Assembly (NCBI GenBank): GCA_937881255.1
Contig: CALGFH010000312.1
Coordinates: 1 to 15,359, forward strand
From: an uncultured Actinomycetes bacterium
GTDB taxonomy: Bacteria > Actinomycetota > CALGFH01
Reading direction: 5' to 3'
DNA: 15,359 nucleotides
Below the pieces are notes generated by a model. The model saw only the letters and a program-made list of their open reading frames with translations. It ran no database searches and was not told the DNA's origin. Shown one piece after another: positions 6,312 to 11,984 of this stretch. Numbering within the stretch: the stretch's first letter is position 1; the number at the start of each line of letters is the position of its first letter. A program made the translations under genes and the position numbers.

Positions 6312-6896
6312 GTGGAGGGCCAGCCGCCGCGGTTCGCCGATTGGGAACGGGAGCTGCGTGCCCGCCTGGGGGCCGGTGACGAGCTGGCCCTGGCCGAGGC
6401 CTACGACCAGTTCTCGCCCATGGTCTACGGCCTGGCCGTCCGGGTCACCGGCGACCGCTCGGCCGCCGAGGACGTCACCCAGGAGGTGTTCCTCCACCTC
6501 TGGCAGCGGCCGGCGGCCTTCGATCCCGACCGGGGCCGGCTGCGCAGCTGGCTGGCCACCATGGCCCACCACCGCGCCGTCGACCACCTCCGCCGGGCCG
6601 GCGTCCGCGAGCGGTACGCGGCCAGGGCGGCCGTCGAGCGCGAGCCGGCGCCCCCGCCCAACCCCGAGGAGGCCGCCGTGGCCGCCGCCGTGGCCAAGCG
6701 GGTCCGGGTGGCCGTCGACGAGCTGCCGGACGCCCAGCGCACCGCCGTCCTGCTCGCCTACTTCGAGGGCCGGACCTTCCGCCAGGTCGCCCAGCTCACC
6801 GGCGTCCCCGAGGGCACGGCCAAGTCCCCCCTCCGCCTCGGCCTGCGCCGCATCGCCGCCCGCCTCCACTCCGAGGGCCGCCCCGGCGAGTGGTGA
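6312..6896 (+). CDS. ECF-family RNA polymerase sigma factor
   Basis: A 194-residue two-domain sigma-70 factor. Region 2 (about 22-97) has the -10-binding motif DVTQEVFLHLW and the RLRSWLATMAHHRAVDHLRR helix. An acidic/Pro linker follows, then region 4 (about 128-187) with LPDAQRTAVLLAYFEGRTFR and the helix-turn-helix GVPEGTAKSPLRLGLRRI. It lacks regions 1.1 and 3, as expected for ECF (SigK/SigL-like) members. The GTG at 6312 has AAGGGGAG eight bases upstream. It lies 65 bases after the anti-sigma gene on the same strand, so the two are probably co-transcribed. Pro173 replaces an Arg that is usual in the recognition helix (KSR to KSP), which could affect -35 binding. The target regulon is not visible here. 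Confidence 0.92.
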   Translation: MEGQPPRFADWERELRARLGAGDELALAEAYDQFSPMVYGLAVRVTGDRSAAEDVTQEVFLHLWQRPAAFDPDRGRLRSWLATMAHHRAVDHLRRAGVRERYAARAAVEREPAPPPNPEEAAVAAAVAKRVRVAVDELPDAQRTAVLLAYFEGRTFRQVAQLTGVPEGTAKSPLRLGLRRIAARLHSEGRPGEW

Positions 6897-6906
6897 GCTG
6901 ACCGGC

Positions 6907-8502
6907 TCAACGGGGCAGCGGCGGTTCGGGTGGACCGGGGACCGCCGGTGGGGAGTCGTCAAGGGCCCAGCGGGGCGGTTCGGCCGGGCGGCCGAGGAGG
7001 CAGCGGACCCGGGCGGCGGTGTCGGGGACGAACGGCCAGGCGGCCACGCCGAGGGCGTCCAGGAGGGGGAGGAGGCGGGTCAGCTCGCGGTGGGCTTCGG
7101 GGTCGGGGAGGCGCCAGGGCTCGGTGATGGCCAGGCGGCGGTTGACCGTGCGGCCGATGGCGTGGACGGCGGCGAGGGCACGGCGCAGCTCGGCCCGGTC
7201 GATGGCCGACCCGACCTCGGCCAGGGCGGCGGCGGCCTGGGCCCGCTCGGGCGCGGCCGCGGCCAGGGCGGCCGGGTCGGGGCGGCCGCCGAAGCGGCGC
7301 CAGAGCAGGGTGGCCACCCGGTGCGGGGGGCCGGCGATGGCCCCGAGGAGGCCGCTGGCGGTCAGCTCGGCCACCTTGTCCCAGGCCAGCTCGACGTCGG
7401 CCGTCTCCGGGCCGAGGGCGCACAGGGCGTGGCGCAGCGGGTCGAGGCCGACCCGCTCGATGCCCTCCTCGATGGTGGGGGCCTGGCCGCGGCTGGCCGA
7501 CAGCTTGCCCCCGGCCAGGGTCAGGTGGTGGTTGGCGACCACCTCGTCGGGCGGGCGCAGGCCCTGGCCGGCGCCGAGCAGGATGGCCGGCCACCAGACG
7601 GTGTGGAACCAGATGTTGTCCTTGCCGACGAAGTAGCGGTGCCTGGCCTCCGGGCCCTGCCACCACGACCGCCAGGCGTCGGGGTCGCCGGTGGCCTCGG
7701 CCCATTCCACCGAGGCCGACAGGTAGCCGATGACGGCGTCGAACCAGACGTACAGCCGGCGGTCGTCCCAGCCGGGCAGGGGGACGGGCACGCCCCAGTC
7801 CAGGTCGCGGGTGATCGCCCGGGGGCGCAGGCCCGAGGCCAGCCAGCCGCGGGCCTCGGCGCCGACGAACGGCCGCCAGCCGGCCTCGTGGGTGTCCAGG
7901 TAGCGCGCGACCTCCGGCTGGAGCAGGTCGAGGCGGAGGAACAGCTGGCGCAGCGGCCGTAGCTCGGCCGGGCCGCCGCAGCGCCGGCAGCGGGGCTGGC
8001 CCAGCTCCTCGGGGTCGAGGGTGCGGCCGCAGGTGTCGCACTGGTCGCCGCGGGCGTCCGGGGCGCCGCAGGACGGGCAGGTCCCCTCGACGTAGCGGTC
8101 GGGCAGGGAGCGGCCCTCGCGGGCGCAGAAGGCGGCCGGCTGGGTCGCCTCGGCGACCAGGCCGCGCCGGTGGAGGCGCGAGAACAGGTCCTGGGTGACC
8201 GCGTGGTGCCGGCGGGTGGCCGTCCTGGTGTAGTGGTCGAAGGAGATGCCGGCGCGGGCGAAGCTGGCCGCGATGCGCTCGTGCTCGCGGTCGGCCAGGG
8301 CGGCCGGCGACAGCCCGGCCCGCTCGGCCGCGACCGTGATCGGGGTGCCGTGCTGGTCGGAGCCGGAGACCAGCAGCACCCGGTCGCCGGCCAGGCGGTG
8401 GTGGCGGGCGGTGATGTCGGCGGGAAGGTAGGCCCCGGCCAGGTGGCCGAGGTGGCGCGGCCCGGACGCGTACGGCCAGGCGACGCCGATCAGGACGTCC
8501 AT
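6907..8502 (-). CDS. metG: Methionyl-tRNA synthetase, divergent
   Basis: A 531-residue class I synthetase that charges tRNA-Met. The HIGH motif is HLGH (17-20). The zinc-knuckle insertion has three CxxC pairs (142/145, 155/158, 172/175). YVWFDAVIGYLSA and FVGKDNIWFHTVWWPAILLG are typical MetRS core. The KMSKS loop reads KLSAS (333-337), lacking the second Lys. In the anticodon domain, AGPPHRVATLLWRRFGG aligns with the E. coli segment containing Asn391 and Arg395: the Arg is kept but the Asn is Gly. EPWRL keeps a Trp at the expected Trp461 site. There is no C-terminal tRNA-binding/dimer domain, and the Pro-rich end looks disordered. The ATG has AGAGGA eight bases upstream. It lies 45 bases after marR on the same strand and is probably co-transcribed. 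It may be the only MetRS or a second copy; the substitutions make the second possible. Confidence 0.93.
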   Translation of the reverse strand: MDVLIGVAWPYASGPRHLGHLAGAYLPADITARHHRLAGDRVLLVSGSDQHGTPITVAAERAGLSPAALADREHERIAASFARAGISFDHYTRTATRRHHAVTQDLFSRLHRRGLVAEATQPAAFCAREGRSLPDRYVEGTCPSCGAPDARGDQCDTCGRTLDPEELGQPRCRRCGGPAELRPLRQLFLRLDLLQPEVARYLDTHEAGWRPFVGAEARGWLASGLRPRAITRDLDWGVPVPLPGWDDRRLYVWFDAVIGYLSASVEWAEATGDPDAWRSWWQGPEARHRYFVGKDNIWFHTVWWPAILLGAGQGLRPPDEVVANHHLTLAGGKLSASRGQAPTIEEGIERVGLDPLRHALCALGPETADVELAWDKVAELTASGLLGAIAGPPHRVATLLWRRFGGRPDPAALAAAAPERAQAAAALAEVGSAIDRAELRRALAAVHAIGRTVNRRLAITEPWRLPDPEAHRELTRLLPLLDALGVAAWPFVPDTAARVRCLLGRPAEPPRWALDDSPPAVPGPPEPPLPR

Positions 8503-8547
8503 GGGAATGGTCCTCTCGTGTGGGACCAGCCGGGGACGGGCGTGCCG

Positions 8548-8985
8548 CTAGTCGTCGAGCAGGGCTCGGCGCAGAAGGTCGCGGAGCTGGCGCTGCTCGT
8601 CGACGGGGAGCTTGCCCAGGCCCGGTGGCGGCTCGGACAACCGGTCGAGCAGGCGCATTCGCAGGGCCGCGCCCTCCTCGGTGAGCATCAGGGTCTTGAC
8701 GCGCCGGTCGCCCGGGGCCGACCCGCGCTCGACCAGGCCCCGGTCGCCGAGGCGGTCGACGATCCCGGTGATGTTCGAGGGGTCGCAGTGGAGCCCGTCG
8801 GCCAGCTCGCGCATGGCGATCGGGTGCCCGGGGCGCAGCACCTTGAGGGCGTGCGCCTGCGGGAAGGAGAGCCCCAGATCGGTGATCGTGTGCAGGAAGC
8901 GCCGGCGCATCCGCGACATCGACAGCTCCAGAAGCAGCCCCCAGATCTCACGGGCCGGCGCCTCGGTCTCAGCCTTCGCCGTCAT
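8548..8985 (-). CDS. MarR-family transcriptional regulator
   Basis: A 145-residue winged-helix dimeric regulator. The recognition-helix region is about 59-87 (MRELADGLHCDPSNITGIVD), and the wing GSAPGDRRVKTLMLTEEG is at 88-105, including the family's conserved D-R pair. Flanking helices form the dimer interface. I use the ATG at 8985, with GGAG six bases upstream; a GTG directly before it is an alternative. The ligand is unknown. The gene heads a two-gene unit with MetRS, so it may control that synthetase as well as itself. Two palindromes 16-44 bases upstream are candidate operators. Confidence 0.92.
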   Translation of the reverse strand: MTAKAETEAPAREIWGLLLELSMSRMRRRFLHTITDLGLSFPQAHALKVLRPGHPIAMRELADGLHCDPSNITGIVDRLGDRGLVERGSAPGDRRVKTLMLTEEGAALRMRLLDRLSEPPPGLGKLPVDEQRQLRDLLRRALLDD

Positions 8986-9000
8986 CACCCGCTCCGATAC

Positions 9001-9029
9001 TTGAGGCCCTCAACGTCCTGATCTCAGGA
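9001..9029. promoter_or_regulatory. Tandem palindromes upstream of marR
   Basis: TTGAGG-C-CCTCAA (9001-9013) and TCCTGA-TC-TCAGGA (9016-9029) are two perfect inverted repeats with 6-bp arms, only two bases apart. Their near edge is 15 bases upstream of the marR ATG. Many MarR proteins bind such sites in their own promoter, so autoregulation is likely. The two sites differ in sequence, so they may bind different proteins. Confidence 0.5.
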
Positions 9030-9176
9030 TTCCACACGGGAACGCGGGTGACAAGGACGATGGGCCGGACCTGGACAAATGCCAAGCATTCCGGCGAGAC
9101 GCTCCAGCGTAACCCGGCTAAAACCGTTGCCACCAAAGGGAATTGCTTCATCTTTGCCAATGCCGAGCCGATGATG

Positions 9177-9193
9177 CCGTTGTGCCACAACGG
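9177..9193. promoter_or_regulatory. 17-bp perfect palindrome upstream of hup promoter
   Basis: CCGTTGTG-C-CACAACGG has two exact 8-bp arms around one base. It ends 21 bases before the -35 of the hup promoter, a position suited to an activator or an upstream repressor site. The binding protein is unknown. Confidence 0.5.
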
Positions 9194-9214
9194 ATTGACG
9201 AGTATCGAGGGTTG

Positions 9215-9243
9215 TTGACCTTTGATATCCCCGTCTTTACGAT
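9215..9243 (+). promoter_or_regulatory. Strong sigma-70-type promoter for hup
   Basis: TTGACC (9215-9220), a 17-bp spacer and TACGAT (9238-9243) are close to the housekeeping consensus and are the best promoter in the window. Transcription should start near 9250, giving a leader of about 70 bases before the HU start codon. Strong expression fits an abundant nucleoid protein. Confidence 0.75.
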
Positions 9244-9288
9244 GCTCGGCCGAAGGGGGATTGGGCTAATGGGGGTCCGGTCCCGACG

Positions 9289-9300
9289 GGGGAATTCCCC
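9289..9300. repeat. 12-bp perfect palindrome in the hup leader
   Basis: GGGGAATTCCCC lies in the predicted 5' leader, ten bases before the AGGAGG ribosome-binding site. A second possible pairing joins AAGGGG near 9254 to CCCCTT (9297-9302). Either could fold in the RNA or serve as a protein site in the DNA. Confidence 0.45.
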
Positions 9301-9310
9301 TTACTGGGCA

Positions 9311-9316
9311 AGGAGG
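9311..9316 (+). promoter_or_regulatory. Shine-Dalgarno AGGAGG fixing the hup TTG start
   Basis: A perfect AGGAGG lies five bases before TTG (9322-9324). The following residues NRKELVDAIQ are the canonical HU N-terminus, so TTG is the start. Confidence 0.85.
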
Positions 9317-9321
9317 AGCCG

Positions 9322-9837
9322 TTGAACCGCAAGGAACTCGTCGACGCGATCCAGAAGCACACCATGGTGTCGCGCACCGACGTCGACAGGGTGCTCGGGA
9401 GCCTGATCCAGCACACCCAGGTCGCCGTCAAGAAGGGTGACCGGGTCTCGCTGGTCGGCTTCGGGACCTTCGAGCGGCAGGACCGCAAGGCCCGCACCGC
9501 CCGCAACCCGCGCAGCGGCGCGCCGGTGAAGGTGAAGGCCACCAAGGTCCCGCGGTTCCGCGCCGGGCAGGGCTTCAAGGACGTCGTGGCCGGCAAGGCG
9601 ACCGCGCCCAAGCTCACCCCGGTGAAGTCCACCGCCAAGGCGGCCACCACCGCCAAGGCCACCGTGTCGCGGGCGACCACGGCCAGGGCGACCACGTCCA
9701 AGGCCAGCACCGCCAAGGCGAGCACGGCCCGGGCGGCGGCGTCGCGCAACAGCGCGCCCAAGAGCACCAAGGCCAGCAAGAGCACGGCCAAGGCCGCCAG
9801 CTCGCGCGGCAAGGCCAAGAGCGGCAAGAAGAAGTAG
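9322..9837 (+). CDS. hupB: HU-family nucleoid protein with Lys/Ala-rich tail
   Basis: A 171-residue histone-like DNA-binding protein. Residues 1-92 are a complete HU domain: an N-terminal helical dimer part, then the signature GFGTFERQDRKARTARNPRSG (46-66) leading into the DNA-grasping beta arm. Residues 93-171 are a low-complexity basic tail of Lys, Ala, Ser and Thr (STAKA, TTAKAT, STAKAS units), like HupB of mycobacteria and HupS of Streptomyces, where such tails bind and compact DNA. The tail is somewhat shorter than in those proteins. The TTG start has a perfect ribosome-binding site. The gene stands alone, with a strong promoter before it and a strong hairpin after it. Assignment to the HupB/HupS type is confident. 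Confidence 0.96.
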   Translation: MNRKELVDAIQKHTMVSRTDVDRVLGSLIQHTQVAVKKGDRVSLVGFGTFERQDRKARTARNPRSGAPVKVKATKVPRFRAGQGFKDVVAGKATAPKLTPVKSTAKAATTAKATVSRATTARATTSKASTAKASTARAAASRNSAPKSTKASKSTAKAASSRGKAKSGKKK

Positions 9838-9844
9838 CACCGAT

Positions 9845-9881
9845 CGACCGTCGAGGCCCCGCTCCGGCGGGGCCTCGGTCG
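9845..9881 (+). terminator. Hairpin terminator after hup
   Basis: GAGGCCCCGC (9853-9862), loop TCCG and GCGGGGCCTC (9867-9876) form a perfect 10-bp stem. CGACC/GGTCG (9845-9849, 9877-9881) extends it beyond a 3-base bulge. Only two T residues follow, so termination depends on stem strength. The hairpin lies eight bases after the stop and could also act on the opposing strand. Confidence 0.8.
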
Positions 9882-9884
9882 TTC

Positions 9885-9901
9885 CCGGGGTCGCGCCCCG
9901 G
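9885..9901 (-). terminator. Possible hairpin after the minus-strand OB-fold gene
   Basis: CCGGGG (9885-9890), loop TCGCG and CCCCGG (9896-9901) form a 6-bp G/C stem six bases beyond the stop of the minus-strand gene at 9908. With the larger hairpin beside it, this would insulate the two convergent units. It lacks a T run. Confidence 0.4.
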
Positions 9902-9907
9902 CCCCGC

Positions 9908-10126
9908 TCAGAACGGGTCGGGCAGGGTGAGGATGTTCACGTAGGTGACCCGGGCGCCGTCCCCCTCGCCCTCGACCCGGAACCGGACCCGCTGGCCCAG
10001 GGTGAGCTTGCGCAGCCCCGAGCTCTTGAACGCGTCGGGGGGCACGTCGTACTCGACGCGGGCGTCGGTGAGCACGACCGCCGCCTGGGTCTGGGGGTCG
10101 AAGCTCTTGACGGTGCCCTGCAGCAT
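9908..10126 (-). CDS. Small OB-fold, cold-shock-like protein
   Basis: A 72-residue protein whose start MLQGTVKSFDPQTQAAVVL and later ALxSSGLRKLTLGQRVRF-like segment resemble the cold-shock/S1-type OB fold (GTVKSF opening, GQRVRFRVE strand). The classic RNP1 motif KGFGFI is absent, so nucleic-acid binding is not assured. The ATG has GGAGG four to five bases upstream. It lies 23 bases after cofC on the same strand, so the two probably form a unit. A role linked to F420 is only positional. The alternative is a small conserved protein of unknown function. Confidence 0.72.
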   Translation of the reverse strand: MLQGTVKSFDPQTQAAVVLTDARVEYDVPPDAFKSSGLRKLTLGQRVRFRVEGEGDGARVTYVNILTLPDPF

Positions 10127-10149
10127 CACGCCTCCTCCGGTCGATCCGG

Positions 10150-10779
10150 TCACGGCTGGAGCATATCGAGATCCGCCAGGCGTCGGGCGGTCACCGAGGC
10201 CGGGTCGAGGCGGCCGGCGACCAGGCGGAGGTCGTCGGCGGTGTCGACGTCCAGGGCCAGGCCCGGCTCGTCGACCCGGACGGCCCCGGGCACGGCCAGA
10301 TGGCGGGCGGCCGAGTCGGGACCGAAGCTGGGCCTGAACGACCCCGGGTCGCGCCAGGCGAGCACGTTGGTGCCGCCGCCGTCGTGGCTCGGGACCACCG
10401 CCACCGGCGCCCCGGCCGCCGCCAGCACCGTCCCCAGCCCGGCCGCCGAGGCCAGCGGCAGGTCGGCCGCCACCACCAGCAGCCCCGACCCGTTGCCAGA
10501 CGAGGCCACGGCCGCGGCCGAGGCCAGGGAGCGGTTCAGGTCCCCGGCCCCCGGCGGCTCCTCGACCACCCGGCAGCCCAGGGCGTCGGCCCGCCGCCAC
10601 ACCTCCCGGTCGGGCGAGACCACCACCGGGGCGTCGAGCCCGGGGACGGCCTGGAGGGCGGCGATCACGTCCTCGAACATGGCGATGGCCAGCAGCCGCC
10701 GCTGCAGCGGCCCGACGCTGGGGGCGAGGCGGCCCTTGGCCTCGGCCAGGGCCTTCAAGGGGACGAGCGGAACAGGCAT
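10150..10779 (-). CDS. fbiD: 2-phospho-L-lactate / phosphoenolpyruvate guanylyltransferase (F420 biosynthesis)
   Basis: A 209-residue nucleotidyltransferase of the CofC/FbiD family. It joins GMP from GTP to phospholactate or phosphoenolpyruvate to start coenzyme F420 side-chain assembly in the cytoplasm. Visible motifs are VPLKALAEAKGRLAP near the N-terminus (nucleotide-binding loop), VVAADLPLA (102-110, metal-binding Asp106), GGGTN (134-138) and FGPDSAARH (152-160), all typical of the family. In mycobacteria the enzyme uses phosphoenolpyruvate; the substrate here cannot be read from sequence. I use the ATG at 10779, as the upstream extension would run through the divergent plsC. No clear ribosome-binding site is present. 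Only 27 bases separate it from plsC, so the two promoters overlap. FbiA, FbiB and FbiC are not in the window. Confidence 0.9.
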   Translation of the reverse strand: MPVPLVPLKALAEAKGRLAPSVGPLQRRLLAIAMFEDVIAALQAVPGLDAPVVVSPDREVWRRADALGCRVVEEPPGAGDLNRSLASAAAVASSGNGSGLLVVAADLPLASAAGLGTVLAAAGAPVAVVPSHDGGGTNVLAWRDPGSFRPSFGPDSAARHLAVPGAVRVDEPGLALDVDTADDLRLVAGRLDPASVTARRLADLDMLQP

Positions 10780-10791
10780 CGCCGGCAACGG

Positions 10792-10797
10792 TACTAT
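10792..10797 (+). promoter_or_regulatory. -10 element for plsC, probably leaderless
   Basis: TACTAT lies nine bases before the plsC ATG in a 27-bp divergent gap. A start site six to eight bases downstream would give a leader of three bases or fewer, matching the lack of a Shine-Dalgarno sequence. No good -35 is seen. Reading the other strand, CATAGT could serve cofC. Confidence 0.45.
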
Positions 10798-10806
10798 GCG
10801 CCGAGC

Positions 10807-11508
10807 ATGGCCGGCCGCCGGTATCCCGTCTACACCCTGGCCAAGGTCGTCGTCCCGCCGGTGATCCGGTTCTGGGTCCGGCTCGACTGCCAGGGTCTGC
10901 TCAACATCCCCAAGCATGGCCCGGTGATCATCGCCGCCAACCACATCTCCTACTTCGACCCGCTGTGCCTGGGGACGTTCATCCACACGGCCGGCCGCCA
11001 GGTCCGCTTCCTGGCCAAGTCGGAGCTGTACCGCAACCCGGTGCTGGGCGCGATCCTGCGCGGGGCCGGGCAGATCCCGGTGTACCGCGAGACCCGCGAC
11101 GCCGGCCAGGCCCTGGTCGACGCCGTGGCCGCCATGCGCGACGGGGCCGCGGTGGCCATCTACCCGGAGGGGACCACCACCCGCAACCCCGACTTCTCCC
11201 CGATGGCGGCCAAGAGCGGGGTCGCCCGCCTGGCCGCCCTCACCGGGGCGCCGGTCGTGCCGGTGGGCCAGTGGGGCGCGCAGCTGCTGTTCACCCGGGG
11301 CAAGCTGGGGCCGTTCCGGCGCGGGATCCGGGTGGTCGAGCGGGCCGGCCCGCCGATCGACCTCGGCCTGAGCCCCGAGTCCACCCTGGCCGAGATCAAC
11401 CAGGCCAAGGACAAGGTGATGGAGGCCATCGCCGGCCTGGTCGCCGAGGCCCGCGAGGGCTGGAGCCCGCCCGCCTGGTACAAGGGCGAGGCGGCCGGGC
11501 AGGCATGA
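10807..11508 (+). CDS. plsC: 1-acyl-sn-glycerol-3-phosphate acyltransferase (PlsC family)
   Basis: A 233-residue membrane-associated acyltransferase that makes phosphatidic acid from lysophosphatidic acid and acyl donors. The catalytic motif I is NHISYFD (45-51, His46 and Asp51). Motif II appears as PVYRETRD (91-98) and motif III as YPEGTTTR (119-126), the acceptor-phosphate site. VVPVGQWG (150-157) is motif IV-like. A hydrophobic stretch at about 10-24 may dip into the membrane. The gene opens a close plus-strand block and overlaps the next gene by four bases (ATGA). It is divergent from cofC, an arrangement seen in actinomycetes. Its exact acyl preference is unknown, and it could act in another lipid or glycolipid acylation. 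Confidence 0.9.
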   Translation: MAGRRYPVYTLAKVVVPPVIRFWVRLDCQGLLNIPKHGPVIIAANHISYFDPLCLGTFIHTAGRQVRFLAKSELYRNPVLGAILRGAGQIPVYRETRDAGQALVDAVAAMRDGAAVAIYPEGTTTRNPDFSPMAAKSGVARLAALTGAPVVPVGQWGAQLLFTRGKLGPFRRGIRVVERAGPPIDLGLSPESTLAEINQAKDKVMEAIAGLVAEAREGWSPPAWYKGEAAGQA

Positions 11509-11984
11509 CCGAGCGGTTCCAGCCCGGCGGCGTGACCCACGCCCTGGTCAGCGGGCTGGTCGAGCTGGCCCTGGCCGCGGCCCTGCTGGCCGGGTCGCTG
11601 GCCGTCTCCGGGTCGAGCCCGGGGGCGGCCGCCTCCCTGTCGGCGGCCAGCCTGCTCTGGGCCGTCCTGGCCGTGGTCAGCCTGGCCGTGGCCTGGCTGC
11701 GGGCCCGGGTGCTGGCCGCCGAGCTGGACGAGGAGGCGGTGGTCCTCCACGGGCTCGGCGGGGTCCGCCGCTACCGCTACGAGGAGCTGTCGGCCGTCGA
11801 GGTGTCGGGCCGCCGCACCCGGCTGGTGGCCCGCGACGGCACCGTCCGGGTGGTCCGGGGCGTCCGCGGCCCCGCCCAGGGCAACCGCTTCCGGGCCCGG
11901 GTCCTGGCCAGGGCCAAGGCGGCCGCCGGGGCCGGGGTTGATACGCTGCCCGCCGATCAGAGCGAGAGGAACCGCGATGGCTGA
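11505..11984 (+). CDS. Small membrane protein with PH-like domain
   Basis: A 159-residue protein I cannot assign to a named function. Two hydrophobic helices (about 12-34 and 44-65) form a hairpin anchor. A basic beta-rich stretch follows (about 70-137: EEAVVLHGLGGVRRYRYEEL, then VEVSGRRTRLVARDGTVRVV), which resembles bacterial PH-like membrane proteins that follow such hairpins. The last 20 residues look unstructured. The ATG overlaps the plsC stop (ATGA), so it is translationally coupled. Its end overlaps the next start by eight bases. Position suggests a role at the membrane linked to lipid or envelope synthesis, but this is inference only. Confidence 0.72.
   Translation: MTERFQPGGVTHALVSGLVELALAAALLAGSLAVSGSSPGAAASLSAASLLWAVLAVVSLAVAWLRARVLAAELDEEAVVLHGLGGVRRYRYEELSAVEVSGRRTRLVARDGTVRVVRGVRGPAQGNRFRARVLARAKAAAGAGVDTLPADQSERNRDG

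Larger units (their letters stand above)
8986..9321. other. Intergenic control region between marR and hup, less GC-rich
   Basis: 336 bases without a credible gene, and visibly poorer in G+C than the surroundings. It contains two palindromes next to marR (9001-9029), a 5-bp inverted repeat ACGCT-CC-AGCGT (9099-9110), a 17-bp palindrome (9177-9193), a strong plus-strand promoter (9215-9243) and a G-rich leader with a 12-bp palindrome (9289-9300). Short open frames here lack ribosome-binding sites and typical codon usage. Confidence 0.75.

Noticed and set aside
8969..9325. Short open frames in the marR-hup gap (minus 9190-8969, plus 9143-9325)
   Set aside because: No ribosome-binding sites, weak codon bias, and overlap with the promoter and palindromes.
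10780..10986. N-terminal extension of cofC into plsC
   Set aside because: Antisense to the well-supported start of plsC; CofC family proteins start at about MPVPLVPLK.
11942..11947. TACGCT as an internal promoter before the PLP enzyme gene
   Set aside because: No -35 at a suitable distance, and the gene overlaps its upstream neighbour, so co-transcription explains it.
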